From Yoonia sp. SS1-5 (GTDB taxonomy: Bacteria; Pseudomonadota; Alphaproteobacteria; Rhodobacterales; Rhodobacteraceae): a stretch of 64,000 nucleotides of DNA. Location: assembly GCF_038443705.2 (NCBI RefSeq), contig NZ_CP151767.2:2347501-2411500 (forward strand), read 5' to 3'. Position numbers and translations under genes: made by a program. Positions 1-8,590 of the stretch are shown here, one piece after another (the stretch's first letter is position 1; each line of letters starts with the position of its first letter). The notes below the pieces were generated by a model. It ran no database searches. It was not told the origin of the DNA and saw nothing but the letters and a program-made list of their open reading frames with translations.

Positions 1-145
1 GTTCAAGCGCATTGATCGGCTCTACCCCAAGACCACCCGTCAGGCCGAGGTAGAACATCCACACGGTCCATGCCGCGCAAACGATGTATATCGTCCAGGC
101 GGGGATCTTGCGCAGCACTGTGTTTATGGGCTGAGACAGGCTCAT
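1..145 (-). CDS. msrQ: MsrQ heme-binding membrane subunit (N-terminal fragment)
   Basis: The reverse strand reads from an ATG at 145 off the left edge, giving about 48 residues that begin MSLSQPINTVLRKIPAW and run into a hydrophobic stretch. This fits the first transmembrane segment of MsrQ (YedZ), the b-type-heme inner-membrane protein that passes electrons from the quinone pool to MsrP. It lies 46 bases downstream of msrP on the same strand, which is the usual msrPQ operon order. Only the N-terminus is present, so the heme ligands cannot be inspected; the call rests mainly on the neighbour. Confidence 0.75.
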   Translation of the reverse strand, partial: MSLSQPINTVLRKIPAWTIYIVCAAWTVWMFYLGLTGGLGVEPINALE

Positions 146-191
146 CCGGTTCTCCGTCAATTCGCGATACTATATACCTACACGCAGATCC

Positions 192-1094
192 TTAGAAAAA
201 CTCGCGCAGATCCATGCCTTCATAAAGGCTGGCCACTTCTTTTTCGTAACCATTGAACATCAGCGTGTCCTGTCTGTCGGCAAACAGGCCGCCACCGATC
301 TTGCGTTCGCTGGCCTGAGACCAGCGTGGATGATCCACGTTTGGATTTACATTGCTGTAAAAACCGTATTCGCGCGGGTTGGCCTTGTTCCAGCTGATTG
401 GCGGCTCTTCGTCCGTCAGGGTAATGCGGACAATCGACTTGATCGACTTAAAGCCATATTTCCACGGCACAACCAAACGGATCGGGGCACCATTCTGATT
501 GGCGATCGGCTCACCATAAATGCCCGTGGCCAGAATCGTCAGCGGATGCATCGCCTCATCCAGGCGCAGGCCTTCCACATAAGGGAAGTCAAGCACACGG
601 CGCTGGACGCCGATCATGTTCTCGGGCTGCACGACCGTTTCAAAGGCGACATATTTGGCGCCCGACTGAACGCCCACCTTATTCAGGATGTCGGCCAGTT
701 CGATACCGTTCCACGGAATAACCATTGACCAGGCCTCGACACAGCGAAACCGGTAAAGGCGATCTTCGACAGTCAGACCATCCAGCAGATCGGCCAAGGC
801 ATATTCGCCCGGATTATCGACCAGACCATCCACTTTGATCGACCACGGGGATGTCACAAGCGCGCCTGCATTCTTCGCCGGATCACCTTTGCCTGTGCCG
901 AACTCATAGAAGTTGTTGTAGGAGGTAATCTCTTCCAGCGTGTTGGGCTCCAGCTCACCTTGTGCGCTTGCGGCGCCAGCAAGACCGATAGCGCCCAAGC
1001 CAACCGTACCGGCCAGAATCTGGCGGCGGTTGAGATAAGCAGCCTTGGGCGTGACATCTGTATATGTAAGGTCGTTGGTCCAGCGGTGCGCCAT
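192..1094 (-). CDS. msrP: MsrP periplasmic methionine sulfoxide reductase, catalytic subunit
   Basis: MsrP (YedY) is a molybdopterin enzyme of the periplasm that reduces methionine sulfoxide in proteins, using electrons from MsrQ. The ATG at 1094 has a good GGAGA box about seven bases upstream; an in-frame TTG at 1124 would add ten residues but has a poorer site. From this start the protein is 300 residues: a twin-arginine signal (RRQILAG at 23-29, then a hydrophobic stretch ending AASA), then the sulfite-oxidase fold. The motif YRFRCVEAW near residue 118 holds the expected molybdenum-binding cysteine. Operon with msrQ downstream. Length and motif fit the family. Confidence 0.93.
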   Translation of the reverse strand: MAHRWTNDLTYTDVTPKAAYLNRRQILAGTVGLGAIGLAGAASAQGELEPNTLEEITSYNNFYEFGTGKGDPAKNAGALVTSPWSIKVDGLVDNPGEYALADLLDGLTVEDRLYRFRCVEAWSMVIPWNGIELADILNKVGVQSGAKYVAFETVVQPENMIGVQRRVLDFPYVEGLRLDEAMHPLTILATGIYGEPIANQNGAPIRLVVPWKYGFKSIKSIVRITLTDEEPPISWNKANPREYGFYSNVNPNVDHPRWSQASERKIGGGLFADRQDTLMFNGYEKEVASLYEGMDLREFF

Positions 1095-1374
1095 TTGGGT
1101 CTCCGTTTCAGTCGCGTTCGACAAGCATATAGGGCAGAAGCCGTGAAAGATGTCTCACGATGGCGCCAGAACACTGAAATGTTCCAACAATAAGGCGCCA
1201 AAGGTCACACCAGTTCACAGAACCGTGATTGGAAATGCAAGCGATTGCGGGCTTAGGCCACCCAACAATTCCGTCAAGTTGCATCGGCGTGTTTCGCCGG
1301 TGATCCGATACGGCACCCGTCCGTATAAAGCCCGATGCCGAAATAAAGGGCATCCGACAACTCGGAGAACTTAC

Positions 1375-1851
1375 ATGCTACGCAGAACTTTCATTGCCTT
1401 GACCGCAACAGCCGCATTCGCAACCGCGTCTTTTGCCGGTGAATCCAAGAAAGACATTGTCGACACTGCTGTCGAGGCTGGCACATTCACCACATTGCTT
1501 GCCGCAGCCGAGGCCGCTGGCCTGGTCGACACACTCAAAAGCGACGGCCCCTTCACCGTTTTTGCCCCCACGGATGAAGCATTTGCAGCACTGCCCGACG
1601 GAACAGTCGAGGGCCTGCTGGAAGATACCGACGCGCTGGCCGCCATCCTGACCTATCACGTTGTCCCCGGCAAAGTGATGTCCGGCGATCTGAGTGACGG
1701 TATGACTGCAACAACCGTCAACGGTGCAGACATCACCATCGGGACCGAGGACGGCGTGACCGTCAACGAAGTCACCGTTGCGGCAGCTGACGTCGAAGCC
1801 TCCAACGGTGTGATCCACGTCATCGACGGTGTGATCCTGCCACCAAGCTAA
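1375..1851 (+). CDS. Secreted single-domain fasciclin (FAS1) protein
   Basis: This is a 158-residue protein with a Sec signal peptide ([21 protein letters not shown]) followed by a single FAS1 domain. Both conserved FAS1 blocks are visible: [11 protein letters not shown] and, toward the end, [16 protein letters not shown]1 domains act in adhesion and polysaccharide or protein binding; bacterial single-domain members resemble MPB70. The open frame extends upstream to 1150, but the ATG at 1375 is chosen because of the GGAGA box at 1364-1368 and the signal peptide. It is transcribed toward a much larger FAS1 protein, separated by a terminator-like hairpin. Ligand unknown. Confidence 0.9.
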   Translation: MLRRTFIALTATAAFATASFAGESKKDIVDTAVEAGTFTTLLAAAEAAGLVDTLKSDGPFTVFAPTDEAFAALPDGTVEGLLEDTDALAAILTYHVVPGKVMSGDLSDGMTATTVNGADITIGTEDGVTVNEVTVAAADVEASNGVIHVIDGVILPPS

Positions 1852-1863
1852 ACCAAACCGAAC

Positions 1864-1889
1864 AGGGCGGCCTTCAAAGGTCGCCCTTT
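1864..1889 (+). terminator. Intrinsic terminator after the small FAS1 gene
   Basis: Arms AGGGCGGCCT (1864-1873) and AGGTCGCCCT (1878-1887) pair over ten bases with one G-U pair and a TCAA loop. A short T run follows. It sits between the stop of the small FAS1 gene and the start of the next gene, so the two FAS1 genes are probably largely separate transcripts. Confidence 0.65.
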
Positions 1890-1921
1890 CCATTTGACTG
1901 TTATGAAAAAGGAGGCGGAGA

Positions 1922-4504
1922 ATGACAACTTTCGTTGGCATAGCCAGACACATTCCACAATTTAGCATTCTGCTAGAAACACTTTCCTATATCGACGCGA
2001 ATATCGAAGGGTCCAATCTGGTCGCCACATTGAACGACCGGCACCAAAGCCTGACGGTGTTTGCACCGACAAACAACGCATTCGGGCAGTTGGCCGCGGA
2101 TCTGGGCTTTGCCGGGAACCCGCATGATGCAGCAGCAGTCACCGCGTTTCTGGTCGGAAATGTCGATGTGGCAACGCTGAACGCCGTTGTGACATATCAT
2201 GTTGCTGGCACCGCCCTCAGCGCTCATCAGATTGCCAATGCCGGCGCAGTTGAGACATTGCAGGGTGGCAGCATCGGGGCCGGTTCACTGCCCAACCTCG
2301 TTGATGCAGAACCCGATCTCGCCGATCCCCGACTGATCGCAACAGATATTCACGTGGCCAACGGTGTCTTGCACGTGATTGACCGGGTTCTATTGCCCAT
2401 TGACCTGCCCGGCAACACGCCCGCACCTGCGGAACCCACCATCGCAGCCATCGCAATTGAAGATCCGAATTTCAGCATCCTTGTGGACACACTGCAATTT
2501 ATCGACGCCAATCTGGCCGACTCTGATCTGGTTGGCACACTCTCGGACGCAAATGGCGATTTCACAGTCTTTGCACCAACCAACGCAGCCTTCGGGCAGT
2601 TGGCAGTCGATCTTGGCTTTGACGGCGACGCGGCAGACGCTGCGGCTGTGACGGCCTTTCTGACCGAAAACGTCCCGGTCGAGACCCTGAACGCCGTTGT
2701 CACATATCACGTTGCAGGCGGTGCGCTGACATTGGCCGACATCGCGGCCAGCGGAACGGTCGAGACCGTGCAGGGTGGCACCATTACCGCGGGGCCAGAT
2801 GGAACGCTGGTTGATCTCGAACCTGATCTGGCCGATCCGACGCTGATCGCAACAGACCTGCCCGCCGCCAATGGCATCGTGCATGTGATCGACCGGGTTC
2901 TGTTGCCCGTCGATCTGCCAGGCAACAGCCCCGCGCCGGTAGAACCGACAATCGTCGACATTGCGCTTGGGGATACCAATTTCAGCATCCTCGTCGCGGC
3001 GCTGCAATTTATTGACGGCAATCTGGAAGGCTCTGACCTGGTCGGGACACTTGCCGATGCGGGCGGTGACTTTACTGTCTTTGCGCCGACGAATGCAGCC
3101 TTTGGGCAGTTGGCGGTCGATCTTGGTTTTGCGGGCGATGCCAGCGACACTGCGGCAGTCACAACATTCCTCGTTGAAAACGTGGATGTCGAGACCTTGA
3201 ATGCCGTTGTGACCTACCATGTAGCGGGCGGTACGCTGTTGGCCGCAGATATCGCAGCAGCTGGCACCGTCCAAACGCTGCAGGGTGGCGAAATCGGTGC
3301 AGGCGAATTACCAACCCTGTCTGATCAGGAACCTGACCTGATTGATCCCTCATTGATCGCTACCGACATTCCGGCGGCCAATGGGGTGGTCCACGTCATT
3401 GATCGGGTCCTGTTGCCGGTTGATCTTGCGGATAATGATGCACCCAGCATCACCGACATTGTGGCTGCCTCCGGCGAAGGGTTCGACGACAACAACGCAG
3501 ATTTCGATATTCTGCTGGAAGCCGTGAAAACGGCCGGGCTGGCGGAAACACTTGCATCGGCAGATGTCGATCTGACGGTTTTTGCGCCCAATGATGATGC
3601 ATTCGTCAAGCTGGCGCAGGATATTGGCTTTGACGGGTCCGACGAAGGTGACGCGTGGACCTATCTGGTCGATGCGCTGACCGTTGTCAGCAAGGGCGAT
3701 CCGGTATCGCTGTTGACCGACGTGCTGACCTATCACGTCGCCGGCACGTCACTACAGGCCAGCCAGGTGCTTGGACTGGATAACATCACAACGTTGCAGG
3801 GCGGGACGGTCGCAGTCGCGGACGCGGCGCTGATCGACAATGACCCCGAAACCTTTGATGCCAACCTTATCGCGACGGATATTCAGGCCAATAATGGTAT
3901 TGTACACGTCATTGACGAGGTACTGATCCCGACCGATCTGCTGGCCGGCAACAATACCGACCTTGAGATCGGCACGGATGGCCGCGACTATATCCACACC
4001 GGACGGGGCGATGACTTCGTCAATGGCAAGGGTGGGAAAGACTTCATCCTGCTTGGCAGCGGCGACGATGTCGGCTTTGGCGGTGATGGGCGCGACCTGA
4101 TCAGCGGCTGGCGGGGCGACGACCACATCGACGGTGGGGGCGATAGCGACCGGCTCTACGGTGGTAAGGGTGACGACATGGTCAGTGGTGGCGCCGGCCG
4201 TGACATGATCTTTGGCGGCCGGGGTGATGACATCATCAATGGCGGTACCGAGGACGACATGCTGTTTGGCGGCCGAGGCGCGGACACGTTCATCTTTGTC
4301 GAAGGTGATGGCATGGACAAGATCCGCGACTTCAACCACCGACAGGATCAGATTGACCTCAGCGCCTATGGGTTCGACGGGATTGATGATCTTGGGATCA
4401 GCACATCAGGCCATTCCACCCATATTGACCTGGGCAATGATGATGGGATCACGCTGGCCTGGGTCAATGCGGGCAACCTGACAGAAGACAACTTTATCTT
4501 CTAA
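1922..4504 (+). CDS. Four-fasciclin-domain protein with C-terminal RTX repeats, type I secretion candidate
   Basis: An 860-residue protein with no N-terminal signal peptide. Four FAS1 domains occupy about 4-173, 174-343, 344-510 and 511-675; each carries a TVFAP(T/N)xxAF block and an NG(V/I)(V/L)HVIDxVL(L/I)P block. Residues 683-790 are glycine/aspartate-rich RTX nonapeptides (GGxGxD type, e.g. LYGGKGDDMVSGGAGRD) that bind calcium. The C-terminus (DTFIF...D..RDF....DQIDLS...NFIF) looks like a type I secretion signal. The start has a strong GGAGG at 1911-1915. Inference: an exported calcium-dependent adhesin or matrix protein. No HlyB/HlyD-type exporter is in the window. Confidence 0.92.
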   Translation: MTTFVGIARHIPQFSILLETLSYIDANIEGSNLVATLNDRHQSLTVFAPTNNAFGQLAADLGFAGNPHDAAAVTAFLVGNVDVATLNAVVTYHVAGTALSAHQIANAGAVETLQGGSIGAGSLPNLVDAEPDLADPRLIATDIHVANGVLHVIDRVLLPIDLPGNTPAPAEPTIAAIAIEDPNFSILVDTLQFIDANLADSDLVGTLSDANGDFTVFAPTNAAFGQLAVDLGFDGDAADAAAVTAFLTENVPVETLNAVVTYHVAGGALTLADIAASGTVETVQGGTITAGPDGTLVDLEPDLADPTLIATDLPAANGIVHVIDRVLLPVDLPGNSPAPVEPTIVDIALGDTNFSILVAALQFIDGNLEGSDLVGTLADAGGDFTVFAPTNAAFGQLAVDLGFAGDASDTAAVTTFLVENVDVETLNAVVTYHVAGGTLLAADIAAAGTVQTLQGGEIGAGELPTLSDQEPDLIDPSLIATDIPAANGVVHVIDRVLLPVDLADNDAPSITDIVAASGEGFDDNNADFDILLEAVKTAGLAETLASADVDLTVFAPNDDAFVKLAQDIGFDGSDEGDAWTYLVDALTVVSKGDPVSLLTDVLTYHVAGTSLQASQVLGLDNITTLQGGTVAVADAALIDNDPETFDANLIATDIQANNGIVHVIDEVLIPTDLLAGNNTDLEIGTDGRDYIHTGRGDDFVNGKGGKDFILLGSGDDVGFGGDGRDLISGWRGDDHIDGGGDSDRLYGGKGDDMVSGGAGRDMIFGGRGDDIINGGTEDDMLFGGRGADTFIFVEGDGMDKIRDFNHRQDQIDLSAYGFDGIDDLGISTSGHSTHIDLGNDDGITLAWVNAGNLTEDNFIF
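1931..3457 (+). repeat. Three tandem FAS1-coding repeats of 510 bp period
   Basis: Equivalent residues of the first three FAS1 domains fall exactly 170 codons apart (FSILLETL at 14, FSILVDTL at 184, FSILVAAL at 354; TYHVAG at 91, 261, 431). The DNA copies are visibly similar, so units 1931-2440, 2441-2950 and 2951-3457 arose by tandem duplication. The fourth FAS1 domain is more divergent and lies outside this register. Confidence 0.85.
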
Positions 4505-4525
4505 ATCAACATAGAATGACGATAG

Positions 4526-4549
4526 CCCCGGCCGCTTGCGTGGCCGGGG
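4526..4549. terminator. Bidirectional terminator hairpin between convergent genes
   Basis: Perfect eight-base arms CCCCGGCC (4526-4533) and GGCCGGGG (4542-4549) flank an eight-base loop. The hairpin lies between the stop of the FAS1-RTX gene and the stop of the convergent dioxygenase gene (4550-4552) and can serve both. No long T tract on either side. Confidence 0.6.
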
Positions 4550-5350
4550 TCAGTGTTTGTCAAACACAACGGGGAACCAATCCTCGCGCAGGACGTCACC
4601 CGGGCGCATTCCATGGCCCGGAAATGGCGGCGATGTGGGGCCGGGTCTGTCCACATAGCGTGCATCATCACCCACAAACCGCACCGAGAACGCGCGTCTG
4701 CGAGCTGTTGTCGTGTTGCCGCGGGCGCCATGGAGAATGCCAAAGCTGAACGCAACGGCATCCCCCGGGGCCATCGCCCATTCCTTGATTGGCATTCCTT
4801 GCGCATCCGGGTCAGGGACCGGCTGATAGGCATCATCATCGGGGTAAAAACTGGTTTCAGCCAGCCAGCGGGTTGGCAGCACCGGCTTGTCCCAAAGATG
4901 ACTTCCCGCCACGCAGCGCAGGCTTGCAGCATCAACTGGGTCCATCGGCGACCAAAAGCTGACGGTCTGGCGACCCTCAACAAAATAGTAGGGACCGTCC
5001 TGATGCCACGGGGTGGGTTTCGTCGTCCCCGGTTCCTTGACCAGAACATGATCGTGAAAAGCCTGCACCCGACGGGATTGCATCAGATCGGCTGCAACAG
5101 CGCCTGCCGGGGAATTGCGGATCGCGTCCTCGAACTCGTTGATGCGCATCCAATTGCAGTAATCGTCAAAGAAACGACCGGCTTCGCCGTCATGCAGGTT
5201 TTCGGCAGCATAGGGACCCGGCGCCGCCATGTTGCGGTCAATGCCGGTGCGGATCGTGTCCACATAGTCGGCAAACAGCCCCTTGATCAGGACAACGCCG
5301 TCACGTTGAAAGGTGTCGATATCAGCTTGGGTGACAAGCGGGTGGGTCAT
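4550..5350 (-). CDS. Phytanoyl-CoA dioxygenase (PhyH) family protein
   Basis: A 266-residue Fe(II)/2-oxoglutarate dioxygenase of the PhyH family, soluble. The iron-binding HxD is seen in TPWHQDGPYYF, the distal histidine in FSFGILHGARGN, and the 2-oxoglutarate-binding arginine probably lies in RRRAFSVRF. The start at 5350 (MTHPLVTQADIDTF) is preferred over an upstream in-frame codon at 5392 because homologues begin shortly before the 'FQRDGVVLIKGL' block. Substrate cannot be predicted: PhyH members act on phytanoyl-CoA, ectoine, phosphonates and others. It stands alone between convergent and co-directional neighbours. Confidence 0.85.
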   Translation of the reverse strand: MTHPLVTQADIDTFQRDGVVLIKGLFADYVDTIRTGIDRNMAAPGPYAAENLHDGEAGRFFDDYCNWMRINEFEDAIRNSPAGAVAADLMQSRRVQAFHDHVLVKEPGTTKPTPWHQDGPYYFVEGRQTVSFWSPMDPVDAASLRCVAGSHLWDKPVLPTRWLAETSFYPDDDAYQPVPDPDAQGMPIKEWAMAPGDAVAFSFGILHGARGNTTTARRRAFSVRFVGDDARYVDRPGPTSPPFPGHGMRPGDVLREDWFPVVFDKH

Positions 5351-5421
5351 ATGGCTGCTCCATTTCCGGTGCAGCCTAGGGCGAAATACCAATGCGGGAC
5401 AATCAGATTTCCGCGACGAAA

Positions 5422-5445
5422 GCCCGGCCCCATGACGGGCCGGGC
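5422..5445 (-). terminator. Terminator hairpin downstream of clpB
   Basis: Nine-base perfect arms GCCCGGCCC (5422-5430) and GGGCCGGGC (5437-5445) with a six-base loop, starting seven bases past the clpB stop. On the minus strand it is followed by a short T stretch (TTTCG). Confidence 0.65.
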
Positions 5446-5451
5446 CCCCAT

Positions 5452-8064
5452 TTAATGTACGACCGCGTCATCCGGCGTGCTGCGGTTCGAAGTCGACAGC
5501 CGGTCACCGACGATCAGCCCATCGGGTCCGGCAGTCACGTGAACCTCCGTACCATCCATGACATCACCCGCGAGGATCATCTCGGCCAGTTGGTCCTGCA
5601 AGGCGCGCTGGATCACCCGCTTCAGCGGGCGTGCGCCGAATACCGGATCATAGCCTTCATCGGCCAGCCATTTGAGGGCCGGTTCATCCAGATCAATCTG
5701 GATATTCCGCCCGGCCAACCGGCGCTCCAACCGCCTTAGCTGGATCGTGACGATCCCGGCCATATCCTCGCGCGCAAGCCGGTCAAAGATCACCGTCTCA
5801 TCCAGTCGGTTCAGGAACTCGGGCCGGAAATGCGCGCGCATGGCATCCATGACGTCACGCTTGGCGTCAGATGCGTCCGCACCATCGGGCAGTTGGCTTA
5901 ACGCTTGTGCCCCAAGGTTCGAGGTCAGGATGATCAAGGTCTGCTTGAAATCGACAGTCCGGCCCTGACCATCGGTCAGCACACCGTCATCAAGCACCTG
6001 CAACAGAACGTTGAAGACATCCGGATGCGCCTTTTCAACCTCGTCAAACAGAACCACCTGATAGGGCCGGCGCCGGACCGCTTCGGTCAACACGCCGCCC
6101 TCATCATAGCCGACATAGCCCGGAGGCGCACCAATCAGACGGGCAACCGCGTGCTTTTCCATGAACTCCGACATGTCGATGCGGACCATCGCGCTGTCAT
6201 CGTCAAAGAGATATTCAGCGACGGCCTTGGTCAGCTCGGTCTTCCCCACACCCGTTGGGCCAAGAAACAGGAAAGAGCCCAGCGGGCGGTTCTCGTCATT
6301 CAGCCCGGCACGGGCGCGGCGGACCGCATTGGCCACCGATGTCACCGCAGCCCGTTGGCCGATGACCCGCTTGCCAAGCTCTTCTTCCATGCGCAGCAGC
6401 TTTTCGCGCTCGCCCTCCAGCATTTTAGAGGTCGGAATACCCGTCCAGCGTTCGACGACTTCGGCGATCTGCTCGGGGCGGACCGCCTCTTCGACCATCA
6501 GGTCATCATTGTCCTCGACTTCGGACAACTGACGCTCCAGCTCGGGGATGACGCCGTAAGACAACTCACCGGCCTTGGCCAGATTGCCCTCGCGCTTGGC
6601 GATATCCAGATCGGCACGGGCGCGGTCCAGCCGCTCCTTGACCTCGCGGGTCCCTTCCAGCTTGTCGCGCTCGGCCTGCCATTTTGCGGTCATCTCGGAT
6701 GCGCGCTCGTTCAGGTCGGCAAGCTCTTTCTCCAAACGCTCCAACCTGTCCACGGACGCTGCATCATCCTCTTTCTTCAGCGCCTCGGCCTCGATCTGCA
6801 ATTGCAGGATCTGACGGTCCAGCGCGTCCAGTTCCTCTGGCTTGCTGTCAACTTCCATGCGCAAGCGCGAGGCGGCCTCGTCCATCAAGTCAATCGCCTT
6901 ATCAGGCAGGAAACGATCTGTGATATAGCGATGCGACAGGGTTGCCGCAGCCACAAGCGCGCTGTCGGAAATCCGGACACCGTGGTGCAGCTCGTACTTT
7001 TCCTTGATACCGCGCAAAATGCTGACCGTATCGGTGACAGTGGGTTCTTCCACCATCAACGGCTGGAACCGGCGGGCGAGGGCCGCATCCTTTTCAACAT
7101 ATTTGCGATACTCATCAAGCGTGGTTGCGCCAACGCAATGCAACTCGCCACGGGCAAGGGCAGGCTTGATCAGGTTGGCCGCATCCATGGCGCCATCTGA
7201 CTTGCCCGCACCGACAAGCGTATGCATCTCATCAATGAACATGATGATTTCGCCTGCGGCGGATTCGATCTCTTTCAGGACTGCTTTCAGCCGTTCCTCG
7301 AACTCACCGCGATATTTTGCACCTGCAATCAGGGCGCCCATATCCAGCGACATCAGCTTTTTGTTGCGCAGGCTTTCGGGGACGTCACCATCGACGATCC
7401 GCAAGGCCAACCCCTCGGCGATCGCGGTCTTTCCAACGCCGGGTTCACCAATCAAAACAGGGTTGTTCTTGGTACGGCGGGACAGAACCTGCATGGCACG
7501 GCGGATTTCCTCGTCACGCCCGATAATCGGATCAATCTTGCCCTGCTCGGCCGCCTCGGTCAGATCGCGGGCATATTTGGCAAGCGCCTCAAAGCTGTCT
7601 TCGGCGGTGGCACTATCAGCCGTGCGACCTTTGCGAATGTCGTTGATCGCGGCATTCAGGGTCGCAGGCGTCACGCGACCGGCTTCAAGCGCATCGCGGG
7701 CCTTGGACTTTACAATTGCCAGTGCGGTCAGCAGCCGTTCCACGGGCACAAAACTGTCCCCGGCTTTCTTGGCGATCTGTTCGGCCTCATCGACGACCTT
7801 GGCAGTCAGATTGTCCAGATAGACCTGGGCTGCATCGCCTGTCACTTTGGGCAGTTTTGCCATGGCCGCATCGACGGCGCTGCGGACGGCTGCCGCGTCA
7901 CCACCTGCACGCGCAATCAGATTGGCGGCAAGGCCTTCTTCATCATCCATTAATGCTTTGAGCAGATGCTCAGGCGCGAACCGCTGGTGGTTCTCACGCA
8001 TTGCGATCGTTTGTGCCGCTTGTACGAAGCCGCGCGACCGCTCGGTGAACTTGTCTAAGTTCAT
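5452..8064 (-). CDS. clpB: ClpB ATP-dependent disaggregase
   Basis: Full-length 870-residue Hsp100 chaperone that, with DnaK, dissolves protein aggregates in the cytoplasm. Visible in order: Clp N-domain repeats ([18 protein letters not shown]), first AAA+ module with Walker [10 protein letters not shown] and Walker [10 protein letters not shown], a long charged coiled-coil middle domain, second AAA+ module with Walker [10 protein letters not shown] and Walker [10 protein letters not shown], and a C-terminal domain. ATG at 8064 has AAAGGAGAG upstream; the frame stays open to 8139 but those residues are not ClpB-like. A sigma-32-type promoter lies 80-105 bases upstream. Single-gene transcript ending in the hairpin at 5422. 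Confidence 0.97.
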   Translation of the reverse strand: MNLDKFTERSRGFVQAAQTIAMRENHQRFAPEHLLKALMDDEEGLAANLIARAGGDAAAVRSAVDAAMAKLPKVTGDAAQVYLDNLTAKVVDEAEQIAKKAGDSFVPVERLLTALAIVKSKARDALEAGRVTPATLNAAINDIRKGRTADSATAEDSFEALAKYARDLTEAAEQGKIDPIIGRDEEIRRAMQVLSRRTKNNPVLIGEPGVGKTAIAEGLALRIVDGDVPESLRNKKLMSLDMGALIAGAKYRGEFEERLKAVLKEIESAAGEIIMFIDEMHTLVGAGKSDGAMDAANLIKPALARGELHCVGATTLDEYRKYVEKDAALARRFQPLMVEEPTVTDTVSILRGIKEKYELHHGVRISDSALVAAATLSHRYITDRFLPDKAIDLMDEAASRLRMEVDSKPEELDALDRQILQLQIEAEALKKEDDAASVDRLERLEKELADLNERASEMTAKWQAERDKLEGTREVKERLDRARADLDIAKREGNLAKAGELSYGVIPELERQLSEVEDNDDLMVEEAVRPEQIAEVVERWTGIPTSKMLEGEREKLLRMEEELGKRVIGQRAAVTSVANAVRRARAGLNDENRPLGSFLFLGPTGVGKTELTKAVAEYLFDDDSAMVRIDMSEFMEKHAVARLIGAPPGYVGYDEGGVLTEAVRRRPYQVVLFDEVEKAHPDVFNVLLQVLDDGVLTDGQGRTVDFKQTLIILTSNLGAQALSQLPDGADASDAKRDVMDAMRAHFRPEFLNRLDETVIFDRLAREDMAGIVTIQLRRLERRLAGRNIQIDLDEPALKWLADEGYDPVFGARPLKRVIQRALQDQLAEMILAGDVMDGTEVHVTAGPDGLIVGDRLSTSNRSTPDDAVVH

Positions 8065-8141
8065 GGGTCTCTCCTTTGTTAAGCGCCCGGTGTTGCGGGT
8101 GCCCGACTTGGCGGCACACCCTTGTCTGGGCCTCAGCATCT

Positions 8142-8170
8142 AGATGGGGAGCGGAACGTCACGTCGCAAG
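8142..8170 (-). promoter_or_regulatory. Sigma-32-type heat-shock promoter of clpB
   Basis: On the minus strand a -35-like CTTGCGA (8164-8170) is followed after 14 bases by CCCCATCT (8142-8149). This is close to the RpoH consensus CTTGAAA-N(11-15)-CCCCATNT, and the gene behind it is a classic RpoH target. The implied 5' leader is about 70 bases. Confidence 0.8.
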
Positions 8171-8178
8171 ACCAAAAG

Positions 8179-8242
8179 GTATGGAATTCCATACGGGGAG
8201 GCGAAATCGCCTTTTCCCCGCGCACCTCAAAGCGCTTTGAGG
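8179..8242. promoter_or_regulatory. Cluster of three palindromes between clpB and a small ORF
   Basis: Three dyads lie back to back: a perfect 16-base palindrome GTATGGAATTCCATAC (8179-8194), an imperfect hairpin 8195-8219 with arms AGGCGA/TCGCCT plus outer G and C runs, and a perfect 18-base palindrome CCTCAAAGCGCTTTGAGG (8225-8242). They sit just upstream of the clpB promoter and 22 bases before the small ORF at 8264. Perfect palindromes of this size are often operators; the third could also fold in RNA. No regulator can be assigned. Confidence 0.6.
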
Positions 8243-8263
8243 CATAAGAGCGTCACAGAGGAA

Positions 8264-8410
8264 ATGATGATGCAACAAGCGAACACAACGACAGACAGCG
8301 AACAACCCAACCCACCGCTGTTCCCGCTCTCTCCGGACATTATCCGGCAGTTGCGGGCAACCGATGAACGCAACGGGACTGCAGAAATCATGTCTTCAAA
8401 CGACAAGTAA
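8264..8410 (+). CDS. Small hypothetical protein (48 residues)
   Basis: A short polar ORF beginning MMMQQANTTTDSEQPNPP with no signal peptide or membrane segment. The ATG at 8264 follows GAGGAA closely; ATGs at 8267 and 8270 are in frame, and the reading frame also stays open upstream to 8144. Support for a real gene is contextual: ribosome site, palindromic upstream region, and two terminator hairpins right after the stop. I do not recognise the family. The alternative is that this is a short untranslated or dual-function RNA. Confidence 0.5.
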   Translation: MMMQQANTTTDSEQPNPPLFPLSPDIIRQLRATDERNGTAEIMSSNDK

Positions 8411-8426
8411 TCACCACTCACGGTGC

Positions 8427-8459
8427 GCCGGGCCACATGTCCTCCCCATGTGGCCCGGC
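8427..8459 (+). terminator. Long hairpin after the 48-residue ORF
   Basis: Thirteen-base perfect arms GCCGGGCCACATG (8427-8439) and CATGTGGCCCGGC (8447-8459) around a seven-base loop. No T run follows, so alone it may be an mRNA-end stabiliser; the next hairpin supplies the T tract. Confidence 0.55.
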
Positions 8460-8463
8460 AGAT

Positions 8464-8497
8464 AAAGGTGCAGCGCGGGACACGCTGCACCTTTTTT
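8464..8497 (+). terminator. Strong intrinsic terminator upstream of pyrF
   Basis: Arms AAAGGTGCAGCG (8464-8475) and CGCTGCACCTTT (8483-8494) with a seven-base loop run directly into a T tract (to 8497). A textbook rho-independent terminator for transcription from the left, which isolates pyrF from the small ORF. Confidence 0.85.
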
Positions 8498-8590
8498 CTG
8501 TTTCAGACCCGGTAACATCACCCGCCTTGGCGATTGCGCAGCCTTGGGGCACGGGCTAGACCCGGCCCGACCACAAAAGGAATGCGCCCA

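Noticed and set aside
1150..1374. Longer N-terminus for the small FAS1 protein
   Set aside because: It would bury a good signal peptide; the ATG at 1375 has its own GGAGA box.
2390..3274. Minus-strand open frame of 294 codons within the FAS1-RTX gene
   Set aside because: Repeats in the coding strand mirror into repeats on the other strand; no start signal.
5905..7200. Plus-strand open frame of 431 codons inside clpB
   Set aside because: It is antisense to an unmistakable clpB, has no ribosome site, and the translation has no recognizable domain; GC-rich coding DNA routinely leaves such frames open.
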